Origin: Marinifilum flexuosum
GTDB taxonomy: Bacteria; Bacteroidota; Bacteroidia; Bacteroidales; Marinifilaceae
DNA: 64,000 nt
Direction of reading: 5' to 3'
Assembly (NCBI RefSeq): GCF_003610555.1
Contig: NZ_RAPQ01000008.1
Coordinates: forward strand, 2,038,490 to 2,102,489
Made by a program: the position numbers and the translations under genes. This document shows, one piece after another, positions 17,881 to 26,280 of this stretch (the first letter of the stretch is position 1; each line of letters begins with the position of its first letter). The notes below the pieces were generated by a model. The model was not told where the DNA came from and did not search any database. It saw only the letters and a program-made list of their open reading frames with translations.

Positions 17881-18966
17881 CTATTTTAAACTAACTTTCT
17901 GTCCGTCAAGTAGTGTTTGTAAGCCAGCAGTAGCCACAATCTGACCTGCCTTTAATCCACTCTTCACTTCAAATCCAATAGGAGAAAGTACGCCTACTTT
18001 AAAGTGTTGTTTTTTAATTACACCAATATTTTCGTTTTCTTTTTCTATAATGAAAACAAAGTTGCCTTTGCTGTCTTCACCCACTGCTGAAATCGGAACA
18101 ATTAAGCTTTCACTATTATTAGCTTCGGCAAATTTAAATTTGATATGTGCTGCCATTCCTGACTTCACTTCAGAAGTTTCACCTAATAATTTTATTCTTA
18201 CCGGATAGGTAGCGGAGCCTTCACTTATTGAAGGAGATACTTCGTTTACTACTCCTTGAAATTCTTTGCCCTGAAGAGCAGGAAATGTTGCTGTTACTTC
18301 CATCCCTTGTAGTACTCTGTTGATTACGTTTTCAGGCAAACCAAGACTTACCTCCATAAAACTACCAGCGTTTAGAATTGCAATAATTTGTCCTGCACTT
18401 ACATTCTCATTGTTCTCTACATTTTTAGCCGCAATAACTCCATTGGACGGAGAGTAGATAATTCCATAGCCAACTTGTTTTTGTTGTATTTCAACACTTC
18501 GTTTCGAGGATTCATAGTTTGCTTTAGCCGAAGCGTAAGAGGATTTTGCATTTTCATAATCGCTTAATGAGGCACTTCCTTTCTCAAACAGGGTTCTGGT
18601 TCTATCCAGTGTTGAAGTTGCTGTGTTTAAGTTTGCTTTCGCACTGCTAAGCGCTGATATTGATTGTTCCAAGGACAATTGAGCTTCAGAATTATCGATC
18701 CTTGCCAATAAATCACCTTTTTTTACCGATTGACCATTGGCAATATTTAAAACAGTTAAAATACCAGAAGTTCTAAAACTTAAGTTGATTTCTTTATCAG
18801 ATCTGGCAGTTCCATTAAATGATCGAACTTGTCCTATTCCTGAGTAACTTACCTCTTGAAATTTTACTGGTCGGTATCGTTTTTGTTTTTGCTTTTCGTT
18901 GCCATTGCCACAAGATCCAAATGCAAACAAGAATAAGCTTAATGCTAAAATGTATAATGGTTTCAT
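17881..18966 (-). CDS. RND efflux periplasmic adaptor (membrane fusion protein)
   Basis: A 361-residue lipoprotein (signal ending FAFGSC, Cys near 19). The order is beta-barrel and lipoyl segments (SFRTSGILTVLNIANGQSV, then KKGDLLARIDNSEAQ), an alpha-hairpin ~85-160 rich in Ala/Ser/Lys, the second lipoyl half (GIIYSPSNGVIAAKNVENNE), a barrel domain and a membrane-proximal domain ending KAGQIVATAGLQTLLDGQKV. It bridges the permease and the outer-membrane channel. It lies 24 bp upstream of the permease gene in the same operon. Confidence 0.93.
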   Translation of the reverse strand: MKPLYILALSLFLFAFGSCGNGNEKQKQKRYRPVKFQEVSYSGIGQVRSFNGTARSDKEINLSFRTSGILTVLNIANGQSVKKGDLLARIDNSEAQLSLEQSISALSSAKANLNTATSTLDRTRTLFEKGSASLSDYENAKSSYASAKANYESSKRSVEIQQKQVGYGIIYSPSNGVIAAKNVENNENVSAGQIIAILNAGSFMEVSLGLPENVINRVLQGMEVTATFPALQGKEFQGVVNEVSPSISEGSATYPVRIKLLGETSEVKSGMAAHIKFKFAEANNSESLIVPISAVGEDSKGNFVFIIEKENENIGVIKKQHFKVGVLSPIGFEVKSGLKAGQIVATAGLQTLLDGQKVSLK

Positions 18967-18977
18967 ATTGTACTGGT

Positions 18978-21329
18978 TTAATTATTGGTTAAAAGATAGG
19001 TTTGAAGATTTTGAATGAAAGTTTGATTTTCTTCATCCGGATTTAGGAAAAAATAATAGGATAGTATTCTTTCCATTTGTAACAGACTTAGATAAAAGTT
19101 ATAGCCAGCACTTGCTTGTTGTTGCTGTGCTTGAAAGTATGCTTGTTGTGCATCAATTAAACTTGTAATTCCTATCGCTCCATTCGAGTAAGAAATTTGC
19201 ATAAGCTCCAAACTTTCTTTTGCTGTTTTGGTGGTAAGTTTTGATAATTCAATATTGGTGTAAAGATTCAATATGGTAAATACAATATCATTTACATTTT
19301 TCTTTATAAGTGTTTCAGTATTTTCTTTTTGAATATTTAGTTGCTGTTGTTGAATTAATGACTTTTGCCTGTTTAAACTTCTCTGATTTTGATTAAATAT
19401 AGGCAGACTTAATTGTACACCAACATTGTAATATCCATCTGGAGCACCTACAATTCCTGTAGGATATGTACTTCCTTTTCCATCTCTTGAAAAAGTATAA
19501 TTGTATCCTCCTTGCAAGGCAATGCTTGGAATGAATTTACTTCTTTGATATAGTTTTGCACTTCTCTCTGATGCTTCAATATTAAACTGTAAAGATTTCA
19601 GTTCGTGAGCATTTTCAATAGCAACTGTCTCCAAATATTTTAACAGTTTACTTCTTAAAATTGGATCATCAATCAGTGCGATTAGGCCCTTGTAATTAAA
19701 TTGATCTTCTGTATTCTCATCTACCAAAGAGTGTTTGATGTCAATTTTGTAGTTGATGGGATTATTTAGAAGTTGATTGATGGCATGCATTGCTTGAATA
19801 AAGTTGGTGTAAGCATTAACGATATTTTGAGTTGCGAGTGCCAATTCACTTTTCCAACGCAGAACATCTCCTTTCCCAGTTTGTCCAGCCGAGTAATTTT
19901 GCTTTGCGATTTCAAAATTCTTTCTGGTAACCCTTAGATTTTCATCATTAATTAGGTAATTGGCTTTTGCAATTAATGCATTGTAAAAAGTAACACCCGC
20001 ATCTAATATTGCATCTTTTTCAACGGCATTGTAATTCTCTTGGCTTGCAGCTGCCAGTGTTTTCTGAATTTTGATATTTCCACTGGCTTGTTCCGAAAAT
20101 AGAAGTTGTTCAATATTAACATTACCACTTGTGGTAAACTCGGGATTCGATCCGTTTGAAACCTTGGCTAAATCAGGATCAATATGAGAACCGGTTACCG
20201 AACTTGTAAGATTTGGTAGGTATTGACTGTTTGCCAACTTTACCTCTTGTTGGGCCAAATTAATATCAAACTTACTTGCTTTTAAGCTTAAATTCTTTTC
20301 CAGAAGTTGATAAACAAAATCATCTAGGTAATACTTCTTTTTATAAGAGAGCTTATTGGCATTTCCAATAATATTTGTTTTAATTAAAAAGCTGTATTTC
20401 AGTGGGAAATTAATTTTAAAAGAGGTTTCGATATTTAGAAGAAGTTTGGTTTCAACGTCTAAATAAATTGGCAAATCCGATAAATCATTTCCCAATACTG
20501 CAGCTTCAATGTTTAGAGCAATTCTCCTGAAAAACTGATCTAACTCATTTATAGGTTGTTTATTAAGGAGTACTCCTAGTGAAGAAAATTCTTCATCTAA
20601 TGAAGTGAAGGATGGCAAGTTTCGATTGTTAATCATATCAATCATTCTTTGTCTTTCCTCCTTAGAGAAATATAGGCCTCCGGAAATATATACAGCATCA
20701 ATATCTTCAAGCTGGCTGTCTAACTCATCAGCAGATGATATTGAGATAAGTTTGTACTCCGATTTGATCTCGCTTAGAATTTTGTCTAATGTTTCTTTAA
20801 CAGGGTAGATTTCGCTTAAATACTCATCTAAAATTATTCCAACTTTTTTGTAAGGGTACATTTCCTTAAAATCAGATAAGTCTTCTTTATATGATTTAGG
20901 AGTTAATATATAGGTCAGATTTTTAACCTGCGAAGAGTTTTGACCTTCGGGGAACTCTATAAAATCATCATTAATAACACCAAATAAAATAACTGGTTTC
21001 GGAAATGTTTTGTTTTGAGCAATCACAAAATTGTTAAGGGAACCAAAGGATAATATCAAATCAACATCATCAGTGTTTACAACAGTTTGATAGTTTTCTT
21101 TTGCCTTTTCCTGGCTTAGTTGGTTCATTAAAAAATATTTCTCCTTAAATACAATTGTAGCTTCCTGAGATACAACAGATTTAATTTCAGCTTTCAACCG
21201 ATTTAAGATCGAGTCTGTTTCGTGAATATAATCATCGCCCAAAATGGCAACCGAGTATTCCTTGGTATTTTGAGCATTTATCCACGTTGCATTCAATAAA
21301 ATAAATGATAGCAGGATGAGTTGTTTCAT
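18978..21329 (-). CDS. Fusion of ABC-type substrate-binding domain and TolC-family outer-membrane efflux protein
   Basis: A 783-residue protein, about 330 longer than ordinary TolC proteins. After a signal peptide (residues 1-19), residues ~24-300 resemble TrpX-type ABC substrate-binding proteins (YSVAILGDDYIHETDSILNR, LILSFGSLNNFVIAQ, DAVYISGGLYFSKEERQRM). Residues ~345-783 are a TolC-type OEP domain with two long helical repeats (LKASKFDINLAQQEVKLANS; KSLQFNIEASERSAKLYQRS) and a closing YNFYLSLLQMERILSYYF helix. It is the first gene of the RND operon. I infer an outer-membrane channel with a periplasmic sensing or capture domain; no frameshift joins the two halves. Confidence 0.85.
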   Translation of the reverse strand: MKQLILLSFILLNATWINAQNTKEYSVAILGDDYIHETDSILNRLKAEIKSVVSQEATIVFKEKYFLMNQLSQEKAKENYQTVVNTDDVDLILSFGSLNNFVIAQNKTFPKPVILFGVINDDFIEFPEGQNSSQVKNLTYILTPKSYKEDLSDFKEMYPYKKVGIILDEYLSEIYPVKETLDKILSEIKSEYKLISISSADELDSQLEDIDAVYISGGLYFSKEERQRMIDMINNRNLPSFTSLDEEFSSLGVLLNKQPINELDQFFRRIALNIEAAVLGNDLSDLPIYLDVETKLLLNIETSFKINFPLKYSFLIKTNIIGNANKLSYKKKYYLDDFVYQLLEKNLSLKASKFDINLAQQEVKLANSQYLPNLTSSVTGSHIDPDLAKVSNGSNPEFTTSGNVNIEQLLFSEQASGNIKIQKTLAAASQENYNAVEKDAILDAGVTFYNALIAKANYLINDENLRVTRKNFEIAKQNYSAGQTGKGDVLRWKSELALATQNIVNAYTNFIQAMHAINQLLNNPINYKIDIKHSLVDENTEDQFNYKGLIALIDDPILRSKLLKYLETVAIENAHELKSLQFNIEASERSAKLYQRSKFIPSIALQGGYNYTFSRDGKGSTYPTGIVGAPDGYYNVGVQLSLPIFNQNQRSLNRQKSLIQQQQLNIQKENTETLIKKNVNDIVFTILNLYTNIELSKLTTKTAKESLELMQISYSNGAIGITSLIDAQQAYFQAQQQQASAGYNFYLSLLQMERILSYYFFLNPDEENQTFIQNLQTYLLTNN

Positions 21330-21476
21330 GTGGTTTTCTCTTAAAAAATAAAAATCAGTTTAAAAGATATTAAAAAACATCGAGAAAACTTAGTTGTACC
21401 CTTTATTATTGCATTAAATTATGTTGTTGAAATTGAATTGATTTAATATCAAACCATTATTTTTAAATTATTTTTT
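21330..21476. other. Divergent intergenic region, RND operon / pheA
   Basis: AT-rich spacer between the minus-strand RND operon and the pheA leader region. No ORF or strong hairpin. The RND operon promoter must lie here, but I find no good minus-strand TAnnTTTG box. Confidence 0.4.
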
Positions 21477-21484
21477 TAACTTTG
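21477..21484 (+). promoter_or_regulatory. Candidate pheA promoter -7 box
   Basis: TAACTTTG is a full match to the Bacteroidota -7 consensus TAnnTTTG. It would start transcription near 21491, about 18 nt before the first Phe leader ORF, which fits an attenuator leader. No TTTG -33 box is present at the ideal 19-bp spacing. Confidence 0.55.
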
Positions 21485-21508
21485 AGCTGTACAAATGATT
21501 TACAAACA

Positions 21509-21556
21509 ATGAATAGAGTTCACACAAATCGATTTTTTTTCTTTTTTAGCATGTAG
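21509..21556 (+). CDS. Phenylalanine leader peptide 1 of the pheA attenuator
   Basis: A 15-codon ORF encoding MNRVHTNRFFFFFSM, with five consecutive Phe codons (21533-21547), ending in TAG. It lies ~18 nt after the predicted transcription start and ~37 nt before an intrinsic terminator. By analogy with pheL-type leaders, ribosome stalling at the Phe run when charged tRNA-Phe is scarce should prevent terminator formation. A possible antiterminator strand is gaagagg (21561-21567), able to pair with the ccttttt part of the terminator with two G-U pairs. The peptide itself need not have a function. Confidence 0.75.
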   Translation: MNRVHTNRFFFFFSM

Positions 21557-21592
21557 TGCTGAAGAGGTTTTGTGTGATATAAAATATTAACT

Positions 21593-21620
21593 GAGCCTTT
21601 TTCGAAAGGCTCTTTTTTTT
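21593..21620 (+). terminator. Attenuator terminator 1 upstream of pheA
   Basis: Arms gagccttt (21593-21600) and aaaggctc (21605-21612) with loop ttcg, followed by eight T. No ordinary gene ends here; only the Phe-rich ORF precedes it, which marks it as an attenuator. Confidence 0.85.
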
Positions 21621-21628
21621 ACGATACG

Positions 21629-21709
21629 ATGAGAACCATATTTTCCTTTAGCTTCTTTTTTAGCTTTTTCTTTTTTGGAGACGAGAAGGACAGGATTCTA
21701 ATGGTTTAA
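21629..21709 (+). CDS. Phenylalanine leader peptide 2 of the pheA attenuator
   Basis: A 26-codon ORF from ATG 21629 to TAA 21707-21709. Nine of its residues are Phe, packed at positions 5-16 (FSFSFFFSFFFF), then GDEKDRILMV. The Phe codons end at 21676. Right behind them, caggatt (21691-21697) can pair with agtcctg (21731-21737), the 5' arm of terminator 2, so a ribosome stalled on Phe codons leaves the antiterminator free, while one reaching the stop codon covers it. This is the classic amino-acid attenuation layout. It starts only 9 nt after terminator 1. Confidence 0.85.
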   Translation: MRTIFSFSFFFSFFFFGDEKDRILMV

Positions 21710-21730
21710 ATTACAAATGCATTAAAAGAG

Positions 21731-21758
21731 AGTCCTGATTATTCAGGACTTTTTTTTT
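21731..21758 (+). terminator. Attenuator terminator 2 upstream of pheA
   Basis: A perfect 8-bp stem, agtcctga (21731-21738) and tcaggact (21743-21750), loop ttat, then eight T. It lies 28 nt before the pheA start codon, so it can only control read-through into pheA. Confidence 0.9.
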
Positions 21759-21786
21759 GAAAAAAATCTAATAAAACCAAAACAAA

Positions 21787-22626
21787 ATGGACAAGAGAAG
21801 AATTGTTATTCAAGGAGTGGAAGGTTGTTTCCATCACATTGCGGCAAATGCATATTATGGTGAGGATGTAGAAATTATTCCAGCTGAAAATTTTGCCAAG
21901 CTTGTTGACCTTGTTAATGATGAAAGTGTTTGCGATGCAGGAATAATGGCCATTGAGAATTCAATTGCTGGAAGTATTTTACAAAATTATGGCTTGTTAC
22001 AAGATTCAGGTCTTGTTGTGGAAGGAGAGATCTTTTTACGAGTTAAGCAAAACTTGATGGCATTGCCGGGACAGAAAATTGAAGATTTAAAAGAGGTTCA
22101 TTCTCATCCAATGGCTATCAATCAGTGTAGGGCATTTTTTCGTCAATATCCACATATCAGATTGGTAGAGATGGAAGATACAGCATTAAGTGCTAAAAAT
22201 ATTCGTGATAATGAACTACATGGTGTAGGTGCAATTGCTGGTGATTTACCTGCTAAGCTCTACGATTTAGAGATTTTGGAGGAGGCAATTGAAAGTATCA
22301 AGAATAATCAAACTCGATTTTTCTTGCTGAAAAGACAAAAAGATGTTGGTGTTAATGGTGGATTTACAAAGGCTTCGCTATACTTTAGTACAAATCATGA
22401 ACCTGGTAGTTTATCGTATATTTTAGATTGTTTTGCTCAAGAGGGTATAAACCTTTCTAAAATCCAATCTCATCCAATTCCTGGTGAGAATTGGCAATAT
22501 TTCTTTCATGTCGATTTGGAATTTAAAGCTCCAATGCAATTTAAAAATGCAATGAATATGATTTCTCAAAAGGTTAGAGGAATGCAAATTTTAGGGACAT
22601 ACAATAAGGGCATTGAAATTCGATAA
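21787..22626 (+). CDS. pheA: Prephenate dehydratase
   Basis: A 279-residue monofunctional prephenate dehydratase (prephenate to phenylpyruvate, Phe synthesis). Catalytic domain residues 1-185 contain IMAIENSIAGSI and the catalytic TRF motif (176-178) in NNQTRFFLL. A C-terminal ACT domain spans ~196-270, with EPGSLSYILDCF. The Phe-binding ESRP motif of classical enzymes reads QSHP (227-230). No chorismate mutase domain is fused and no other aromatic genes follow. Expression is evidently governed by the two upstream Phe attenuators. Its stop is 2 bp from that of the convergent pterin dehydratase gene. Confidence 0.93.
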   Translation: MDKRRIVIQGVEGCFHHIAANAYYGEDVEIIPAENFAKLVDLVNDESVCDAGIMAIENSIAGSILQNYGLLQDSGLVVEGEIFLRVKQNLMALPGQKIEDLKEVHSHPMAINQCRAFFRQYPHIRLVEMEDTALSAKNIRDNELHGVGAIAGDLPAKLYDLEILEEAIESIKNNQTRFFLLKRQKDVGVNGGFTKASLYFSTNHEPGSLSYILDCFAQEGINLSKIQSHPIPGENWQYFFHVDLEFKAPMQFKNAMNMISQKVRGMQILGTYNKGIEIR

Positions 22627-22628
22627 AG

Positions 22629-22892
22629 TTAATTAATTGAATCAAATATCTTATCAATCTGCTTGGCTAACGAAATGTCTTTCTCGGTGATTCTTCGTTT
22701 GGAGTGAGTTGTTAAAGTTACTCTGACATTTTTGTATTTATACAGTTTAATGTCAGGATGATGATCAACTTTTTCGGCATCTTCGGCAATAAGATTGATA
22801 AATTTAATGGCATGGGTAAAATCAGATAATACGTAATTTTTAATCAGCTTACTATCTATTTCACTCCAGCCTTGTTCCAATAAAATATTCAT
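22629..22892 (-). CDS. phhB: 4a-hydroxytetrahydrobiopterin (pterin carbinolamine) dehydratase
   Basis: An 87-residue protein, slightly short for the family, with the active-site block AEKVDHHPDIKLYKYKNVRV (two adjacent His) and the trailing THSKRRITEKDISLAKQID. It dehydrates 4a-hydroxy-tetrahydropterin, recycling the cofactor of aromatic amino acid hydroxylases such as phenylalanine hydroxylase. No hydroxylase gene is in the window. Its place against pheA keeps a Phe-metabolism theme, although the genes are convergent and not co-transcribed. Confidence 0.9.
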   Translation of the reverse strand: MNILLEQGWSEIDSKLIKNYVLSDFTHAIKFINLIAEDAEKVDHHPDIKLYKYKNVRVTLTTHSKRRITEKDISLAKQIDKIFDSIN

Positions 22893-22945
22893 GATTTTCT
22901 GCTTTTTGATATATAAAGTTAAGGAAAGAAAATTGTAATGTAAAC

Positions 22946-22973
22946 AAAAAGGATTGCCACAGGCAATCCTTTG
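22946..22973 (-). terminator. Rho-independent terminator of the zincin-like gene
   Basis: Arms aaaggattgcc and ggcaatccttt with a 3-nt loop; the A-run on the plus strand side reads as a U-run on the minus transcript. It lies 33 bp past the stop at 23006. Confidence 0.85.
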
Positions 22974-23005
22974 ATTAACTAATTAATTTCAGACAAGCAA
23001 AAGGC

Positions 23006-23971
23006 TTATAATGAAATTTCTCTATCCAGTTCTTCTCCCATAATTTTTGCTCCACTATACAAAACAGATCTTTCTTCGGCCTCCATGTAAACATCAAAAG
23101 GTAACGAAATGTTATAAGCTGTTTGTACCAATATGGCAATATCGTCTTTGGATCCTAATTGGTTTCTCCAGTTAATTTCGGTTTCATCCAATAAATAGGC
23201 ATAAACAGGCCCGGTGAAATAAGCAAAACAATCAGCGTACGATTTGTTTTCCCACAAACATTCAAGCTTTGATTGCAAAAATGATTTAAGTTCTGGTTTC
23301 GATCTACATATTTTTTGAGCAGTATATTCGGCCATACCTTCATGAATTTCAAAGCGATTTTCACATCCATCGCAATCAGAATATAAGGCCCTACGATACT
23401 TTCTAAAGCAAATTGCATCAATGATTGCTTGTTTTCGGTCTTCTCCTTCACTATGCAATGCAAAATCCAGGGCTTTCCACTCAAGTTTTAACCATACTCT
23501 TGCTTCCATCTCTTCCATATGACTGTTGTTATATGGCAAAGGTTTTAGGTCTATTTGTGGTTGTAAACAATGGAATGCCTCATGCAAAATAACACACTGT
23601 TGTTCAATTTTGTTTTCAGGCAAAGGTAGAGGTATAACAGCCCAATTGCGTTTGTCAATTTTTTGTGGTCCTTTTTTCACTCTTATAAAATCAGGAAGTT
23701 TCCCTATGTAAATGTTATTTTTTTCTTCCAGGTTTAGTTTAGAGCTATTCTTATTTGAGTACACGATTTCATTTTCTTCATCAACAAAGAGAATTGGAAC
23801 ATCCAAACTATGTCCCCATAGCAATCCATTATCTTGTGAGCAAAGCTCTTGAGTTTCATCAAGAACAGCTTTGATAATTTCAGGAGAATAATTTTGATTA
23901 TTTGCCTTTGTATTCACAATGCAAATCATCAAAAAAATGACTCCAACGGTTAAAATTCGTTTGATCTTCAT
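23006..23971 (-). CDS. Exported zincin-like putative metallopeptidase
   Basis: A 321-residue protein with an N-terminal signal peptide (ILTVGVIFLMICIVNTKAN). The segment CVILHEAFHCLQPQ carries an HExxH zinc motif (HEAFH), and FEIHEGMAEYTAQKI downstream offers a plausible third glutamate ligand, the gluzincin arrangement. Four clustered cysteines (CDGCENRF and nearby) may stabilise it outside the cytoplasm. I do not recognise a named family, and proteolysis is an inference from the motif. It is monocistronic and ends at its own terminator. Confidence 0.7.
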   Translation of the reverse strand: MKIKRILTVGVIFLMICIVNTKANNQNYSPEIIKAVLDETQELCSQDNGLLWGHSLDVPILFVDEENEIVYSNKNSSKLNLEEKNNIYIGKLPDFIRVKKGPQKIDKRNWAVIPLPLPENKIEQQCVILHEAFHCLQPQIDLKPLPYNNSHMEEMEARVWLKLEWKALDFALHSEGEDRKQAIIDAICFRKYRRALYSDCDGCENRFEIHEGMAEYTAQKICRSKPELKSFLQSKLECLWENKSYADCFAYFTGPVYAYLLDETEINWRNQLGSKDDIAILVQTAYNISLPFDVYMEAEERSVLYSGAKIMGEELDREISL

Positions 23972-24261
23972 TTTAAGTTTGGTTAATAGGTTCAGTTAAA
24001 TTGTAACAGTATTTGTGCCGTTCTTTGTAAGTGGCAGTATATCAATGGTTGGTGATTGGTTTTGGTGTGGGTGGAAAAGGAAATGTTGTTACATTTCGTA
24101 CAGTAAGTGTTCGTATCTGTGCAGACTTTACAATCATTTAACAATGTTTGTTGGTATTGGAACTAATAAGAGAATTCTGTATCTTAATTACTAATACCTA
24201 AACAAATTGCTATGATATGTTTTATATCAATTGTTTTGGGCAAACATTAAAATTGAACCGA
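23972..24261. other. Divergent intergenic region
   Basis: Roughly 290 bp between the zincin-like and antiporter genes. It is G/T-rich on the plus strand around 24050-24090, with no ORF, hairpin or recognisable promoter box. Confidence 0.4.
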
Positions 24262-26280
24262 ATGAATGAATATCTTGAAATATTAATGGTCTTAATGAGT
24301 TTTCTGATTATTGCAGTTGGAGCAAATAGAATATCGTTGTATTTCCCAAAAATCAAGTTACCTATAATTACTGGCCTTTTATTTATAGGGATGTTATCTG
24401 GTCCTTATGTATTGAATCTTTTGCCTAAAACTTCAATCGAAAAGCTAGGGTTTATAAATGAAATATCATTGGCATTCATTGCATTTGCAGCTGGAGCTGA
24501 ATTGTTTCTGAAAGAGTTAAAAGGAAGAATGAGAAGCATTAAATGGATGACGTTTGGACAACTTGTATTTACATTTGGGATTAGTGTTTCTTTTGTTTTG
24601 TTGATTTCGGAAAGAATTCAGTTTTTATCAGAAATGTCATTCGAATACAAGTTGGCTATTGCCTTATTGATTGGGACCGTGTTTGTTACCAGATCACCGG
24701 TTTCAGCAATTGCTGTTATTAATGAAATGCGCGCAAAAGGTCCCTTTACACAAATGGCAATTGGTGTTACAGTAATAAAAGATGTATTGGTAATTGTTCT
24801 TTTTACCATTTGTTTTGCTGTTGCAGATGCATTGATATCAAAAATTCCATTCGATTTTTGGTTGGTCATCATTTTGTTTGGCGAGTTGTGCTTATCCGTA
24901 TTTTTAGGTTTTGTATTAGGAAATTTGTTAAATCTAATCTTATCCATTCGCATATATACGCAACTTAAGGCTTTTATAATTGTACTTACCGGATACAGCG
25001 TGTATTTGTTAGCAAGTTTGGTTCATAATCAAAGTTTAGAATGGTTTGGATTCGATTTGTACATTGAACCATTGCTGATTTGTATTCTTGGAAGTTTTGT
25101 AGTCGTTAATTTTGGTAAAAATCGAAGAGAGTTTAATCGTATTATCGAATTGGTTGTTCCATCTATTTATGTATTATTCTATACATTAACCGGGGCATCG
25201 GTAAAAATTGATATTTTACAAGATGTATGGTCTATTGCCTTGATATTTTTTGTTGTACGATTAACCAGCATGGCAATTGGAGCATTTATTGGTGGAACTT
25301 TGGGTGGCGATCCAATGCGTTACAATCGAATTTCCTGGATGCCATTTGTTACTCAGGCTGGTGTTGCCATTGGATTGGTATCAGTTGTGTCGGCAAAATA
25401 TCCAACTTGGGGTTCCGAGTTTGCTACTATACTTTTAGCTGTAATTGTATTAAACGAGATATTTGGACCACCATTATTCAAATGGTCTATTCTTTTGGTT
25501 GGCGAAAGTCATAAACAAAGAGAGTTACAGCACGAAAATAAAGTACAAAAAGCACTTATTTTTGGATTGGAAGGTCAATCGCTGGCATTGGCAAGACAAT
25601 TAGCAGATAATGATTGGAAAGTACAATTGGTAACTCGAAATGAAGCGAAGGCAAAATTAGAATATCAAGGAGTAAATGTTGTACATGTTCCCGATTACAA
25701 TTTAGAGGAATTGAGGAAGATTAAAGCTCATAAGGCAGATGCTTTGGTTCTTTTAAATAAAGATGATGACAATTTAACGGTTTGTGAATTGGCTTATGAG
25801 CACTTTGGTACCAGAGATATTGTGGTTAGAGTTCATGAAAGAAGTTTTATTCAGAAATTTCATGAATTGGGAGCATTAATTGTGGAACCTTCTACTGTGA
25901 TGGTGAGCCTTATGGACCATTTGGTTCGTTCACCAATTGCAACCTCATTATTGCTTGGAATGGAAGAAAATCAGGATACTGTTGACATAGAAATGCAAAA
26001 TCCGGAATTACATGGAGTTGCAATTCGAGATCTGCAAATACCTACTGATTTGATTATATTGGCTACCAAACGAAATCAGAATACTCTAATTTCTACTGGA
26101 TTTACCAGATTGAGATTAGGTGATGTATTGACTGTAGTTGGTTCAATTGATAGCATTGATAAATTGAGACTTAAATTAGAGAATACGGAAACTCCTGACT
26201 ATAAGAAAATAAGATTTGCAGGAAAAACGATTTCTTTTAAGCGAAGACCAATACAGCCCGATACAGATTTACCAGGTTAA
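24262..26280 (+). CDS. Cation:proton antiporter (CPA family) with C-terminal RCK/TrkA domains
   Basis: Starting at ATG 24262 (MNEYLEILMVLMSFL) gives 672 residues; the frame opens 15 codons earlier but the added residues precede the natural first helix. About 12 membrane helices include FVTRSPVSAIAVINEMRAKG (antiporter core) and IGVTVIKDVLVIVLF. From ~430 on, a Rossmann RCK_N domain (ALIFGLEGQSLALARQLADN) and a TrkA_C-type domain (PELHGVAIRDLQIPTD) follow. It likely exchanges Na+ or K+ for H+ under nucleotide or ligand control. Its 3' end overlaps the convergent TPR gene by 12 bp. Confidence 0.88.
   Translation: MNEYLEILMVLMSFLIIAVGANRISLYFPKIKLPIITGLLFIGMLSGPYVLNLLPKTSIEKLGFINEISLAFIAFAAGAELFLKELKGRMRSIKWMTFGQLVFTFGISVSFVLLISERIQFLSEMSFEYKLAIALLIGTVFVTRSPVSAIAVINEMRAKGPFTQMAIGVTVIKDVLVIVLFTICFAVADALISKIPFDFWLVIILFGELCLSVFLGFVLGNLLNLILSIRIYTQLKAFIIVLTGYSVYLLASLVHNQSLEWFGFDLYIEPLLICILGSFVVVNFGKNRREFNRIIELVVPSIYVLFYTLTGASVKIDILQDVWSIALIFFVVRLTSMAIGAFIGGTLGGDPMRYNRISWMPFVTQAGVAIGLVSVVSAKYPTWGSEFATILLAVIVLNEIFGPPLFKWSILLVGESHKQRELQHENKVQKALIFGLEGQSLALARQLADNDWKVQLVTRNEAKAKLEYQGVNVVHVPDYNLEELRKIKAHKADALVLLNKDDDNLTVCELAYEHFGTRDIVVRVHERSFIQKFHELGALIVEPSTVMVSLMDHLVRSPIATSLLLGMEENQDTVDIEMQNPELHGVAIRDLQIPTDLIILATKRNQNTLISTGFTRLRLGDVLTVVGSIDSIDKLRLKLENTETPDYKKIRFAGKTISFKRRPIQPDTDLPG

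Noticed and set aside
18978-21329. Assembly fusion of two genes
   Set aside because: The frame is uninterrupted, spacing to the adaptor gene is normal, and the linker between the domains is of ordinary composition.
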